Below are positions 1-7,458 of a stretch of 64,000 bases of DNA, one piece after another. The notes beneath the pieces were generated by a model. That model was given only the letters and a program-made list of their open reading frames with translations. It searched no databases and was not told where the DNA came from. Numbering within the stretch: position 1 is the first letter of the stretch; each line of letters opens with the position of its first letter. The stretch comes from CAWIJK01 sp963836375. GTDB lineage: Bacteria > Actinomycetota > Acidimicrobiia > Acidimicrobiales > RAAP-2. The translations under genes and the position numbers were made by a program. The stretch covers positions 124,001 to 188,000 of the forward strand of contig CAWIJK010000002.1 in NCBI GenBank assembly GCA_963836375.1, given 5' to 3'.

Positions 1-90
1 AGCGCCCGGTCCCTCGTCCGGTGGGCCTACTCGAAGCGGCCCGAGGTGCTGACCGAGGCGCTGTCCCGACTGAAGATGCTGTCGCAGTGA
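1..90 (+). CDS. PLP-dependent aminotransferase, C-terminal fragment
   Basis: The first 30 codons are open from the window edge and end in TGA at 88-90. The 29 residues include VRWAYSKRPEVLTEALSRL, which resembles the last helix of class I/II aminotransferases of the DapC/KAT group (typically VRFxFCKRxExLxEAxxRL). The stop overlaps the GTG start of the next gene (GTGA), which supports this being a real reading frame in one operon. The substrate cannot be judged from the tail, and the body of the gene lies outside the window. Confidence 0.6.
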   Translation, partial: SARSLVRWAYSKRPEVLTEALSRLKMLSQ

Positions 91-944
91 ACGAGATCCC
101 GGTCGCCTGGGTCGACGCCTTCACCGGCCGGACCTTCGGGGGCAACCCGGCGGCGGTGTGCCTGCTGGCCGAGCCGGCCGACCGGGCATGGATGCAGGCC
201 CTGGCCGCCGAGTTCGGGCTGTCCGAGACGGCCTACCTGTGGCCCGAGGACGACGTCGTCTCCCTCCGCTGGTTCACCCCGGCGACCGAGATCGACCTGT
301 GCGGCCACGCCACCCTCGCTGCCGCCCACGCGTTGGCCGGCTGGGGCCGGTGCTGCGACGGGGACGTCGTCACCTTCACCACCCGCAGTGGCCGCCTCAC
401 CGCCGAGCTCTCGGGTGAGCTGATCGAGCTGGGTTTCCCGGCCCAACCGGCGGCGGCCATCGCCGTGCCGCCCGCCCTCGCCGGCGCGCTGACCCGGCCC
501 GACGGCACCCGCCTCGAGCCGATCTCGGTCTCGCGCAGCGATCATTTCGTGGTGGCCGAGCTGCCCGACGCCCACTCGGTGCGCACGGCGGGGGTCGACC
601 TGGCGGCGGTGGCGTCGCTCCCGGACAACGCGCTCGTCCTCACCGCGCCCGGACTGGCCAACGGGTCCGGCGGCGACGCGGCCCAGGACCCGGCGGCCGG
701 TGCGGACTACGTGCTGCGGGTCTTCGGGCCCAACGTCGGCATCGACGAGGACCCGGTCACCGGCTCGGCCCAGTGCGTCCTCGGCCCCTACTGGGCCGGG
801 CGCCTGGGTCGCCGGGTGCTCAGCGCCGGCCAGCTGTCCCGCCGCGGCGGCCGGCTGGAGGTGACGGTGGGCGACGGACGGGTCGGCATCGCCGGGCGGG
901 CCGTGACCGTGCTCACCGGCGTGGTCACGGCGGGCCCCGCGTGA
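87..944 (+). CDS. PhzF family isomerase/epimerase
   Basis: 285-aa protein of the PhzF (diaminopimelate-epimerase-like) fold. The N-terminus has TFGGNPAAVCLL (residues 16-27) and GLSETAYL with the putative catalytic acid E47. DLCGHATLAAAHAL lies in the first lobe, and DEDPVTGSAQCVLGPYW near residue 225 forms the second-lobe active-site loop. Length is normal for the family. GTG 87 is preferred over an upstream start at 21 because the protein aligns from EIPVAWVDAF and the start overlaps the preceding stop. PhzF homologues outside phenazine clusters have no settled substrate, and no phenazine genes are present. Confidence 0.85.
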   Translation: MNEIPVAWVDAFTGRTFGGNPAAVCLLAEPADRAWMQALAAEFGLSETAYLWPEDDVVSLRWFTPATEIDLCGHATLAAAHALAGWGRCCDGDVVTFTTRSGRLTAELSGELIELGFPAQPAAAIAVPPALAGALTRPDGTRLEPISVSRSDHFVVAELPDAHSVRTAGVDLAAVASLPDNALVLTAPGLANGSGGDAAQDPAAGADYVLRVFGPNVGIDEDPVTGSAQCVLGPYWAGRLGRRVLSAGQLSRRGGRLEVTVGDGRVGIAGRAVTVLTGVVTAGPA

Positions 945-1053
945 ACGACGAGCGGCCGGGCGCCACGAGCTCGGCGGGCGCAGCGGGCCCAGGGACGTCG
1001 GTCAGCATTCCGACGTCGCCCGCTCCCGCCGCGAGGCGCCCCGGTCGCTGTGG

Positions 1054-1059
1054 TAGGGA
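1054..1059 (+). promoter_or_regulatory. Putative -10 box for leaderless Nudix gene
   Basis: TAGGGA seven bases before ATG 1067, the same spacing as the clearer TANNNT boxes in this window. The last position is not the preferred T, so this is a weaker example. No Shine-Dalgarno fits between box and start. Confidence 0.35.
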
Positions 1060-1066
1060 TGCGGCC

Positions 1067-1705
1067 ATGGCGTTGTCGGCGGCCGAGGGTGGCGATCCGG
1101 GCTCGGCGGCCCAGCTGCGTCGGATCCTCGAGGGCCACCGACCGGCCGACGGGCGCGAGGCCCGCTCGATGGGGCGACTGTCGGCCGAGCTGGACCGCCT
1201 GGACCGCCCGTGCGACCAGACCGCGGACCCGGTGCATGTGACCTCGTCGGGCGTGGTGGTGGGTTCTCGGGGCACGATCCTGCTGTTGCACCGGCGCCTC
1301 GGCCGCTGGCTCCAGCCCGGTGGGCACATCGAACCCGGCGAGTCGCCGTCCGCCGCCGCCCGACGCGAGTCGCAGGAGGAGACGGGCCTGGTCCTGTCCC
1401 ACCCGCCCGACGGGCCGGTGCTGGTGCGCGTCGACGTGCACGAGGCGGCGCTCGGCCACACCCACCTCGACCTGTGCTACCTGCTGACCGGGCCCGACGC
1501 CGACCCGGCACCCCCGCCCGGCGAGAGCCCCCACGTCCGCTGGTATGACTGGGAGGAGGCGGCGTCGGTCGCCGACCCGCCGCTGGCCAGCGCCCTCGAG
1601 GTCGCCCGGGACCTGGCCCGGGCACCCACCGGGGCGAGAGGGTCGGGCACAGGCGGCGCCGCGGCGACGTCGAGACGAAAGGAGCGCCCCGGCGGTGAGC
1701 ACTGA
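1067..1705 (+). CDS. Nudix hydrolase
   Basis: 212-aa protein. The Nudix box GX5EX7REUXEEXGU is complete at about residues 86-108 (GHIEPGESP followed by RRESQEETGL), providing the Mg-binding glutamates that cleave nucleoside diphosphates linked to another moiety. The N-terminal 60 residues are a helical extension common in actinobacterial Nudix proteins. ATG 1067 is chosen because upstream sequence is low-complexity A/P/S/G and a -10-like box precedes it. The alternative GTG 941 overlaps the phzF-like stop by GTGA and would add 42 residues. Substrate is not predictable. Confidence 0.82.
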   Translation: MALSAAEGGDPGSAAQLRRILEGHRPADGREARSMGRLSAELDRLDRPCDQTADPVHVTSSGVVVGSRGTILLLHRRLGRWLQPGGHIEPGESPSAAARRESQEETGLVLSHPPDGPVLVRVDVHEAALGHTHLDLCYLLTGPDADPAPPPGESPHVRWYDWEEAASVADPPLASALEVARDLARAPTGARGSGTGGAAATSRRKERPGGEH

Positions 1706-2498
1706 GGGGACAGGCCAGGGTGGGCGCGACGTCGGGTCGGCGCCGGGCGACGGCCCGGGGCAGGACCCCGGCGGCCCGCTCGAGCAGCTGATCAGGGTCC
1801 AGGACCTGGATATCTCGATCGCCCAGCTCGAACACCGCCGGGCCAACCTGGCCGAGCGGCGCGACCTCGAGGCGCTCGGCCAGCGGCTGGCCGCCCTCGA
1901 CCGCACTGCCGGAGAGCTCGGGGCCGAGCGCCAGGCCCTAGTCGACCGCCAGGGGGCGCTGGAGGCCCAGATCGCCGAGCTCACCGCCCGGCGCAAGGCC
2001 CTCGAGGACCGCCTGTACGCCGACCGGGGCTCGGCCTCCCGTGACCTCCAGGCCATGGAGTCCGAGGTGCGCCACCTGACCCAGCGGCGCTCCGAGCTCG
2101 AAGAAGTCGAGCTCGGGATCATGGAGGACCAGGAGCCGGTCGACGCCGCGCTGCGCCAGGTGGCCACCGAGCGGGCCGCCCTCAGCGACACGGCGGCCGC
2201 CCTCGGGGCCGAGCTGGCCCGGGCCGAGTCGGTGGTCGAGGCCGAGATGGCCGAGGTCGTCGCCGCCCGGGGCCGGGCGGCGCGCCAGCTCCCGACCGAC
2301 CTCTCCGACCGCTACGAGGTGCTGCGCGCCCGTCTCGGGGGGATCGGCGCGGCCCGCCTCGTCGGCAACCGCTGTGAGGGCTGCCACCTCGAGCTCCCCT
2401 CAAAAGAGGTTGACCAGATCCGCCACCTGCCGCCCGGCACCGTCGTCACCTGCGACCAGTGCGGGCGCATCTTGGTGCGGCCCGCGGCCCGGTCCTGA
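1695..2498 (+). CDS. C4 zinc-ribbon, coiled-coil protein (Rv2229c-like)
   Basis: 267-aa protein starting at GTG 1695, with AAAGGAG at 1678-1684 as ribosome binding site. Residues 30-200 form a long helical hairpin rich in Leu/Glu/Arg/Ala heptads. The C-terminus has a four-Cys zinc ribbon: CEGC then CDQC about 22 residues later. This is the zf-RING_7/CT398-like family, conserved in actinobacteria beside a phosphatase gene (Rv2229c next to Rv2228c in Mycobacterium), and the same neighbour is found here. Nucleic-acid or protein scaffolding is often suggested; the function is not established. Confidence 0.8.
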   Translation: MSTEGTGQGGRDVGSAPGDGPGQDPGGPLEQLIRVQDLDISIAQLEHRRANLAERRDLEALGQRLAALDRTAGELGAERQALVDRQGALEAQIAELTARRKALEDRLYADRGSASRDLQAMESEVRHLTQRRSELEEVELGIMEDQEPVDAALRQVATERAALSDTAAALGAELARAESVVEAEMAEVVAARGRAARQLPTDLSDRYEVLRARLGGIGAARLVGNRCEGCHLELPSKEVDQIRHLPPGTVVTCDQCGRILVRPAARS

Positions 2499-2516
2499 GG
2501 ACCGGGCGCCGGCGCC

Positions 2517-3119
2517 GTGCTGGTCCTGATCCGTCACGGCGAGGCCACCGCCAACGCCGCCGGGCTGATGCTCGGGCGTTCCGACGTCGAGCTGACCGCC
2601 AACGGCCGCCGTCAGGCGTCCGCCCTCGGGACGAGCCTCGGCCCGGTGAGCTCCCTCGTCACGAGCCCGCTGCGGCGGGCGGCCGACACGGCGGGCGCCC
2701 TGGGCCTCGCTGTCGCGGCCACGGTCGACCACCGCTGGGTCGAGGTCGACTACGGCGAGTTCGAGGGCCAGGCGCTGGGCGACGTCCCGGCCGAGGTGTG
2801 GCGGCGCTGGCGCTCGGACCCGACCTTTCGGCCCGAGCGGGGCGAGACCCTGGCCGAGGTGGGGGAGCGGGTGCGGGCCGCCTGCGCCGAGCTCTTCAGC
2901 GAGGAGGGCTCGGGAGCCCGGTCGGGCGACGGGGACGTCGTGGTGGTCAGCCACGTGTCCCCGATCAAAGCGGCCGTCGCCTGGGCCCTCGGGGGCGACG
3001 AGGCGCTGGCCTGGCGGCTGCACCTGTCCACCGGGTCGATCACCCGGATCGCCTGGGGGGCGACCGGCCCGCTGCTCGAGACCTTCAACGAGGTCCCCCC
3101 GGTCGTCGCCCCGTCGTGA
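2517..3119 (+). CDS. Histidine phosphatase family protein
   Basis: 200-aa branch-1 histidine phosphatase. The phospho-acceptor motif LIRHGEATAN starts at residue 4, RRAADTAGAL carries the second Arg, and VVVSHVSPI holds the second catalytic His near residue 143. It corresponds to the phosphatase half of Rv2228c, which in mycobacteria is fused to an N-terminal RNase H domain; here there is no RNase H part and the gene starts directly at the phosphatase. It follows the zinc-ribbon gene by 18 bases and is probably cotranscribed with it. Confidence 0.85.
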   Translation: MLVLIRHGEATANAAGLMLGRSDVELTANGRRQASALGTSLGPVSSLVTSPLRRAADTAGALGLAVAATVDHRWVEVDYGEFEGQALGDVPAEVWRRWRSDPTFRPERGETLAEVGERVRAACAELFSEEGSGARSGDGDVVVVSHVSPIKAAVAWALGGDEALAWRLHLSTGSITRIAWGATGPLLETFNEVPPVVAPS

Positions 3120-3167
3120 GGCGCGCCGACGCCCTGGCCGCCGCCGCCGGCGGGCCATGATCGGCCG

Positions 3168-3794
3168 ATGACCGACCACCACAGGGAGCCCGCCGCCCAG
3201 GGGGGCGACGACGGCGTGCCGGTCCACCGCCGCACCATGGACTTCGAGGTGTTCGAAGCCCACGGGGACCTGGTCGTGGTCGGCTGGCTGCGCGATGAGC
3301 GGCCCTGGGCGGCCGGGACCGACAAGGTTGAGCACGTCCACGACATCGAGCTGTCGGTCACCGTGCGCCGCCCGGAACTGGTCATCACCGAGGCGGCGGC
3401 GACGATGCGCCGCTTCCCCCACGCCGAGTGCCCGCAGATCGAAGCGGCGTTCGCCGGGTTGGTCGGCCTGAGCGTGGCCCGGGGCTACACCCGGGCGGTC
3501 CAGGAGCGCTTCGGCCGGGCGCTCGGCTGCTCGCATCTCGAGTTCCTGGCCCGGGCCATCGGCCCCGTCGTGGTCCAGGCCATCCCGTCGTCGGCCGCCC
3601 GCCGGGCCGAGGGCGACCGGGCCGGGGCGATCATGGCCGAGGCCGGTGCCGGCTGGCTGGCCGACACCTGTCACGTCTGGGCCGCCGGCGGCCCCGGGCA
3701 GCACAAGCTGGCCCTCGGCTGGCGCCCGGGCCAGGGCGGGTACCCGGCGCCGTCGCTGGTCGAGTTGCGCCGCCGCCGCACTCCGCCGGGCTGA
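3168..3794 (+). CDS. DUF2889 domain-containing protein
   Basis: 208-aa cytoplasmic protein. The stretch HDIELSVTVRRPELVI, the ECP motif in FPHAECPQIEAAF, and the block RGYTRAVQERFGRALGCSHL match the DUF2889 family. The function is unknown. ATG 3168 follows a CATGAT hexamer by six bases, so it may be leaderless. No enzyme motif is evident, and the neighbours give no clear role. Confidence 0.75.
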   Translation: MTDHHREPAAQGGDDGVPVHRRTMDFEVFEAHGDLVVVGWLRDERPWAAGTDKVEHVHDIELSVTVRRPELVITEAAATMRRFPHAECPQIEAAFAGLVGLSVARGYTRAVQERFGRALGCSHLEFLARAIGPVVVQAIPSSAARRAEGDRAGAIMAEAGAGWLADTCHVWAAGGPGQHKLALGWRPGQGGYPAPSLVELRRRRTPPG

Positions 3795-3837
3795 GCGCCG
3801 GCGGCCGGGGCGCCGCCCGCCGCCGGGTGGCCGGTGC

Positions 3838-4764
3838 TCAGGCCCGGGTGTCGGCGAGGAAGGCGACCACGACCGCGGCGAGCTCGGCCCCCCGGTCCTC
3901 TTGGAGGAAGTGACCGCCGCCGGCGATGACCGGGTGCGCACGGCCGGCCGCCCCCGGGACCCTGTCCGCGAAGAGCCGGTCGGCGCCGGCGGTGATCGGG
4001 TCACCGTCGCTGAAGGCACACAGGAAGGGGCGCTCGAAGCGGGCGAGGGTCTCCCAGGCCCGTCGGTTGGCCTCGCTCGCCGGGTCGTCGGGCCGGGTCG
4101 GGACGAGGAGCGGGAACTGGCGGGCCCCCTCCTTGTAGCGCTCGTCGGGGAAGGGCGCGTCGTAGGCGGCGACCACGGCCGGGCTCAGGTCGGTGGTGGT
4201 CCCGCCCTGGACGATGGCACCGACCGGCAGCTCGGGGGACTCCTGGCTGAAGCGCTGCCAGGCGTAGAAGGCGTCGGCGACCTTCTGGTCCCCGGTTGGC
4301 AGCCCGGTGTTGGCGGCGACCACCCGGGCGAAGCGGTCGGGATGCTCGCCGACCAGGCGGAGCCCGATGAGCCCGCCCCAGTCCTGGCCGACCACGGTCA
4401 CGTCGTGGAGGTCAAGCTCGTCGAACAGGGCCCGGCGCATCCATTCGACGTGCCGGGCGTAGGTGTAGTCCGAGCGGGCCGCGGGCTTGTCCGAGCGGCC
4501 GAAGCCGACCAGGTCCGGGACCACCACCCGGTGCCCGGCGGCCACCAGGGGCGGGACCATGGTCCGGTAGAGGTAACCCCAGCTGGGCTCGCCGTGCAAG
4601 AGCAGCACCGTCTCGGCGGCGTGGGCCGGACCCTCGTCGAGGTAGTGGACCCGCAGGGTCGCCGCCCCCCCCGGCGCGTCGCCGGGGACCTCGACGTAAT
4701 GGGGTGCGAAGTCGAAGCCCTCGAGGTCGCTGAACCGCTCGTCGGGGGTGCGCAGGATCTCCAC
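3838..4764 (-). CDS. Haloalkane dehalogenase, subfamily I-like
   Basis: 308-aa alpha/beta hydrolase matching haloalkane dehalogenases (DhmA/DhlA type), which hydrolyse carbon-halogen bonds. Visible residues: oxyanion motif HGEPSW at 57-62, nucleophile D128 in VGQDWGG with the adjacent halide-binding W129, acid D255 in FSDGDPIT, and base H285 in AGGGHFLQED. The cap domain carries AWQRFSQESPELPVG. The GTG start lies nine bases after the tetR stop on the same strand, so the two form an operon likely controlled by that regulator. An epoxide hydrolase is less likely because D-W follows the nucleophile motif and the acid sits after strand 7. Confidence 0.85.
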   Translation of the reverse strand: MEILRTPDERFSDLEGFDFAPHYVEVPGDAPGGAATLRVHYLDEGPAHAAETVLLLHGEPSWGYLYRTMVPPLVAAGHRVVVPDLVGFGRSDKPAARSDYTYARHVEWMRRALFDELDLHDVTVVGQDWGGLIGLRLVGEHPDRFARVVAANTGLPTGDQKVADAFYAWQRFSQESPELPVGAIVQGGTTTDLSPAVVAAYDAPFPDERYKEGARQFPLLVPTRPDDPASEANRRAWETLARFERPFLCAFSDGDPITAGADRLFADRVPGAAGRAHPVIAGGGHFLQEDRGAELAAVVVAFLADTRA

Positions 4765-4773
4765 GACGACCGC

Positions 4774-5445
4774 TCAGGACTTGGCGGTGGCTCGGGGCCG
4801 CCGCCCACCGGTCGCCCCCATCCCGCCGCCGAGCAGGGTGGTGATGGTGCGCTCGAGCACCCGTCGGGCCGCGGTGGGGGTCAGTCCCTCGGCCGTCCGC
4901 AGCCGTTCCCAGGCCTCCCAGGACGTCACCAGGTCGAGGGCGTCGAGGATGTCCGCCCTCGCCGCGCCCGCCGCGTTGAGCTCGGGGGCGAAGGTCGCCG
5001 CCACCTGCTCACGCAACGCCTTGGTCGACTCGGCCAGGGTGGCGCCGATCTCCTTGGACCGGTAGGCCTGCCGGATGGCTGCCCGGCGCACCGGGCTGAT
5101 GGCCTCGAAGAGCCGGTAGCGCTGCCGCACCGTCCGCTCCACCCGGTGTTCGAAGGGCAGATCGGCCGGGACCGGGTAGAGCGACTTCCAGTGCCGCTCG
5201 ACGTTCACCTTGGCCACCGCGTGGTAGAGGGCGTCCATGTCGTCGAAGTGGTGGAAGACCAGCCGTAGGCTGACCCCGGCCCGGTTGGCGATCTCCTTGG
5301 CCGTCGGCTGGGGGTTGCCCTCTTCGAGCAGAGAGATCAGCGCCTCGGCCACCCGGCGCCGGGTTCGCTCACCCCGGGCCAGCCGACCGTCCTTGTTGAC
5401 CGGGCTCGGCGCCGACGCCGCACCGGCCTTTCCTGCGACCACCAT
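4774..5445 (-). CDS. TetR family transcriptional regulator
   Basis: 223-aa regulator. The helix-turn-helix is at about residues 48-68 (TAKEIANRAGVSLRLVFHHF), followed by the typical DALYHAV helix; the rest is an all-helical ligand domain. The start is set at ATG 5445 because AGGGGG lies seven bases upstream. Alternatives at 5460 or 5481 would place the start inside an inverted repeat that looks like the operator. It leads the dehalogenase gene, so it probably represses its own operon and responds to a halogenated or hydrophobic compound. The ligand is unknown. Confidence 0.85.
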   Translation of the reverse strand: MVVAGKAGAASAPSPVNKDGRLARGERTRRRVAEALISLLEEGNPQPTAKEIANRAGVSLRLVFHHFDDMDALYHAVAKVNVERHWKSLYPVPADLPFEHRVERTVRQRYRLFEAISPVRRAAIRQAYRSKEIGATLAESTKALREQVAATFAPELNAAGAARADILDALDLVTSWEAWERLRTAEGLTPTAARRVLERTITTLLGGGMGATGGRRPRATAKS

Positions 5446-5455
5446 CACGACCCCC

Positions 5456-5486
5456 TGCATCTGAATGCACCCCAGATGCAATCATA
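5456..5486 (-). promoter_or_regulatory. tetR promoter with inverted-repeat operator
   Basis: A perfect 7-bp inverted repeat, TGCATCT (5456-5462) and AGATGCA (5474-5480), is separated by 11 bases and overlaps the expected transcription start. A -10 box TATGAT (minus strand) sits at 5486-5481. The placement between -10 and the tetR ribosome binding site fits autorepression by the TetR protein. Confidence 0.6.
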
Positions 5487-5661
5487 GACCCCTGGTCGCC
5501 GTCCGTCCCCACCGCGGCTCGGCGCCCTGTCGGGCCCCGGAGCGCCCCGTGTGGGCCGCGCCCGGTTGGACCACCGTAGGCTCAACGCCGAGCGGGCACC
5601 CGTCGGGGCATCGGGGCTGCGTACGGGCACCGAGCGGGCCGATGGGCGAGGAGGGAGTCGA

Positions 5662-6648
5662 GTGGAACAGCGCCGGCTGGGCAGTGAGGGTCTCGAGGTA
5701 CCGGCCATGGGCCTCGGGTGCATGGGCATGAGCCAGTCCTACGGTCCGGCCGACGACGAGGAGTCGGTGGCCACCATCCATGAGGCGCTCGACTCGGGCG
5801 TCACCTTCTTGGACACGGCCGACATGTACGGACCGTTCACCAACGAGCGGCTGGTGGGCCGGGCCATCGCCGGGCGCCGGGACGAGGTGACGCTGGCCAC
5901 CAAGTTCGGCAACGAGCGCCGAACGGACGGCTCGTTCGTCGGCGTGAACGGCCGGCCCGACTACGTGCGGCGGGCGTGCGACGCGTCGCTCGAGCGGCTC
6001 GGGGTCGACCACATCGACCTCTACTACCAGCACCGGGTGGACACCACGGTGCCGGTGGAGGACACCTGGGGGGTACTGGCCGAGCTGGTGGCCGCCGGTA
6101 AGGTCCGCTACCTGGGCATCTCCGAGGCCGCCCCGGCCACCATCCACCGGGCCCACGCCACCCACCCGGTCAGCGCGTTGCAGAGCGAGTACTCGCTGTT
6201 CACCCGGGATCCCGAAGAGGGGGTGCTCGGTGTGCTCCGAGAGCTGGGCATCGGCTTCGTCGCCTACAGTCCGCTCGGCCGGGGCTTCCTGACCGGGACC
6301 ATCACCAGCCCGGACCAGTTCGACCCCGACGACTTCCGGCGCCACAGCCCGCGATTTTCCGGCGAGAACTTCCAGAAGAACCTCGACGTGGTGGATCGGG
6401 TGCGCCTCCTGTCGGCCCGCAAGGGGATCACGGCCTCGCAGCTCGCCCTGGCCTGGGTCCTGGCCCAGGGCGACGACATCGTGGTCATCCCGGGCACCAA
6501 GCGCCGCCCCTACCTGCGCGAGAACATCGCCGCCCTCGACGCGACGCTCGGCGAAGAGGACCTGGCCAGCATCGAGGCGGTGGCCCCCAAGGGCGCCGCC
6601 GCCGGCGAGCGCTATCCAGCCGAGCACATGGCCCGGATCAACGTCTGA
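5662..6648 (+). CDS. Aldo/keto reductase
   Basis: 328-aa NADPH-dependent oxidoreductase of the AKR superfamily (YhdN/AKR13-like). The catalytic tetrad is visible: D51 in LDTADMYG, Y56, K81 in LATKFG, and H124 in LYYQHRVD. The cofactor-binding end has YSPLGRGFLTG and VIPGTKRRPYLREN. GTG 5662 is preceded by GAGGAGGGAG at seven bases. TAGGCT at 5579-5584 is a candidate -10 element upstream. The gene is divergent from tetR. The physiological carbonyl substrate is unknown. Confidence 0.88.
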   Translation: MEQRRLGSEGLEVPAMGLGCMGMSQSYGPADDEESVATIHEALDSGVTFLDTADMYGPFTNERLVGRAIAGRRDEVTLATKFGNERRTDGSFVGVNGRPDYVRRACDASLERLGVDHIDLYYQHRVDTTVPVEDTWGVLAELVAAGKVRYLGISEAAPATIHRAHATHPVSALQSEYSLFTRDPEEGVLGVLRELGIGFVAYSPLGRGFLTGTITSPDQFDPDDFRRHSPRFSGENFQKNLDVVDRVRLLSARKGITASQLALAWVLAQGDDIVVIPGTKRRPYLRENIAALDATLGEEDLASIEAVAPKGAAAGERYPAEHMARINV

Positions 6649-6703
6649 GCCCCCGGGCGGGCCACGATGGGAGGACCGTGACGACGGACACGAAGGAGGG
6701 GGC

Positions 6704-7420
6704 ATGGTGACCGAGGCGGCATCCCCGGGGCCCGGGACCGAGCCGACCAGGCCGGTGGCCACCGAAGAGCGCGAGGCACTGGCCGGCGCCGTCCGCGACC
6801 TGATGGCCGAGACGGTGGCCACCAAGGCGCCGCCCGACGACCTGGCGGCGGCGGCGGCCACCGTGCGCGCTCTGGTCGCCGGACTCCGTGGGGCGGCTGC
6901 GGCCAACGCCTCGGCCTCGACGGAGCGCTTCGGGGAGCGTGCCGGCTCCCCGGCCGCCTCGGGGACGACCATGGCCGATTTCATGCCCTACGACGTCATC
7001 ATCGGGCGCTCCAACCCGGTTGCCCCGCCGGTGCGCATCGAGTTCGACCCGCCCACGGCCATCGGCCGGGCCGTCTTCGGCGTCCAGTACGCCGGGGCCC
7101 CGGGGTGCGTGCACGGAGCGGTGATCGCCGGGGTCTTCGACGTGGTGCTCACCGCGGCCAACGTCCTGTCCGACGCGGCAGGTCCCACGAGATCACTGAC
7201 CGTGCGTTACCTCAAACCCACCCTGCTCGGCGTCGAGTCGGTCTTCGAGGCACAGGTGACGGCCACCGACGGCCGCCGGACCACCAGCTCGGGCCGGCTC
7301 GTCCAAGACGGCGTCGTCGTGGCCGAGGCCGAGGGCGAGTTCGCGGTCATGGACCGATCGAGGATCGCCGCCATGCACCGCCGGGCCTCGGGCGACCGGT
7401 CCGGACCCGAGCCGGGCTGA
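6704..7420 (+). CDS. Hotdog-fold thioesterase family protein
   Basis: 238-aa protein with a C-terminal PaaI/4HBT-like hotdog domain (about residues 100-215). GAPGCVHGAVIAGVFDVVL contains the family HG pair (H137-G138) and an acidic residue D146 in the central helix, followed by SLTVRYLKPT. The N-terminal 95 residues are Ala-rich and unmatched. ATG 6704 has GAAGGAGGGGG close upstream. It probably hydrolyses an acyl-CoA; the acyl group cannot be inferred. Confidence 0.78.
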   Translation: MVTEAASPGPGTEPTRPVATEEREALAGAVRDLMAETVATKAPPDDLAAAAATVRALVAGLRGAAAANASASTERFGERAGSPAASGTTMADFMPYDVIIGRSNPVAPPVRIEFDPPTAIGRAVFGVQYAGAPGCVHGAVIAGVFDVVLTAANVLSDAAGPTRSLTVRYLKPTLLGVESVFEAQVTATDGRRTTSSGRLVQDGVVVAEAEGEFAVMDRSRIAAMHRRASGDRSGPEPG

Positions 7421-7458
7421 GCGGACCCGACCGGTCCAGACACCGGGGGCCGACGGGC

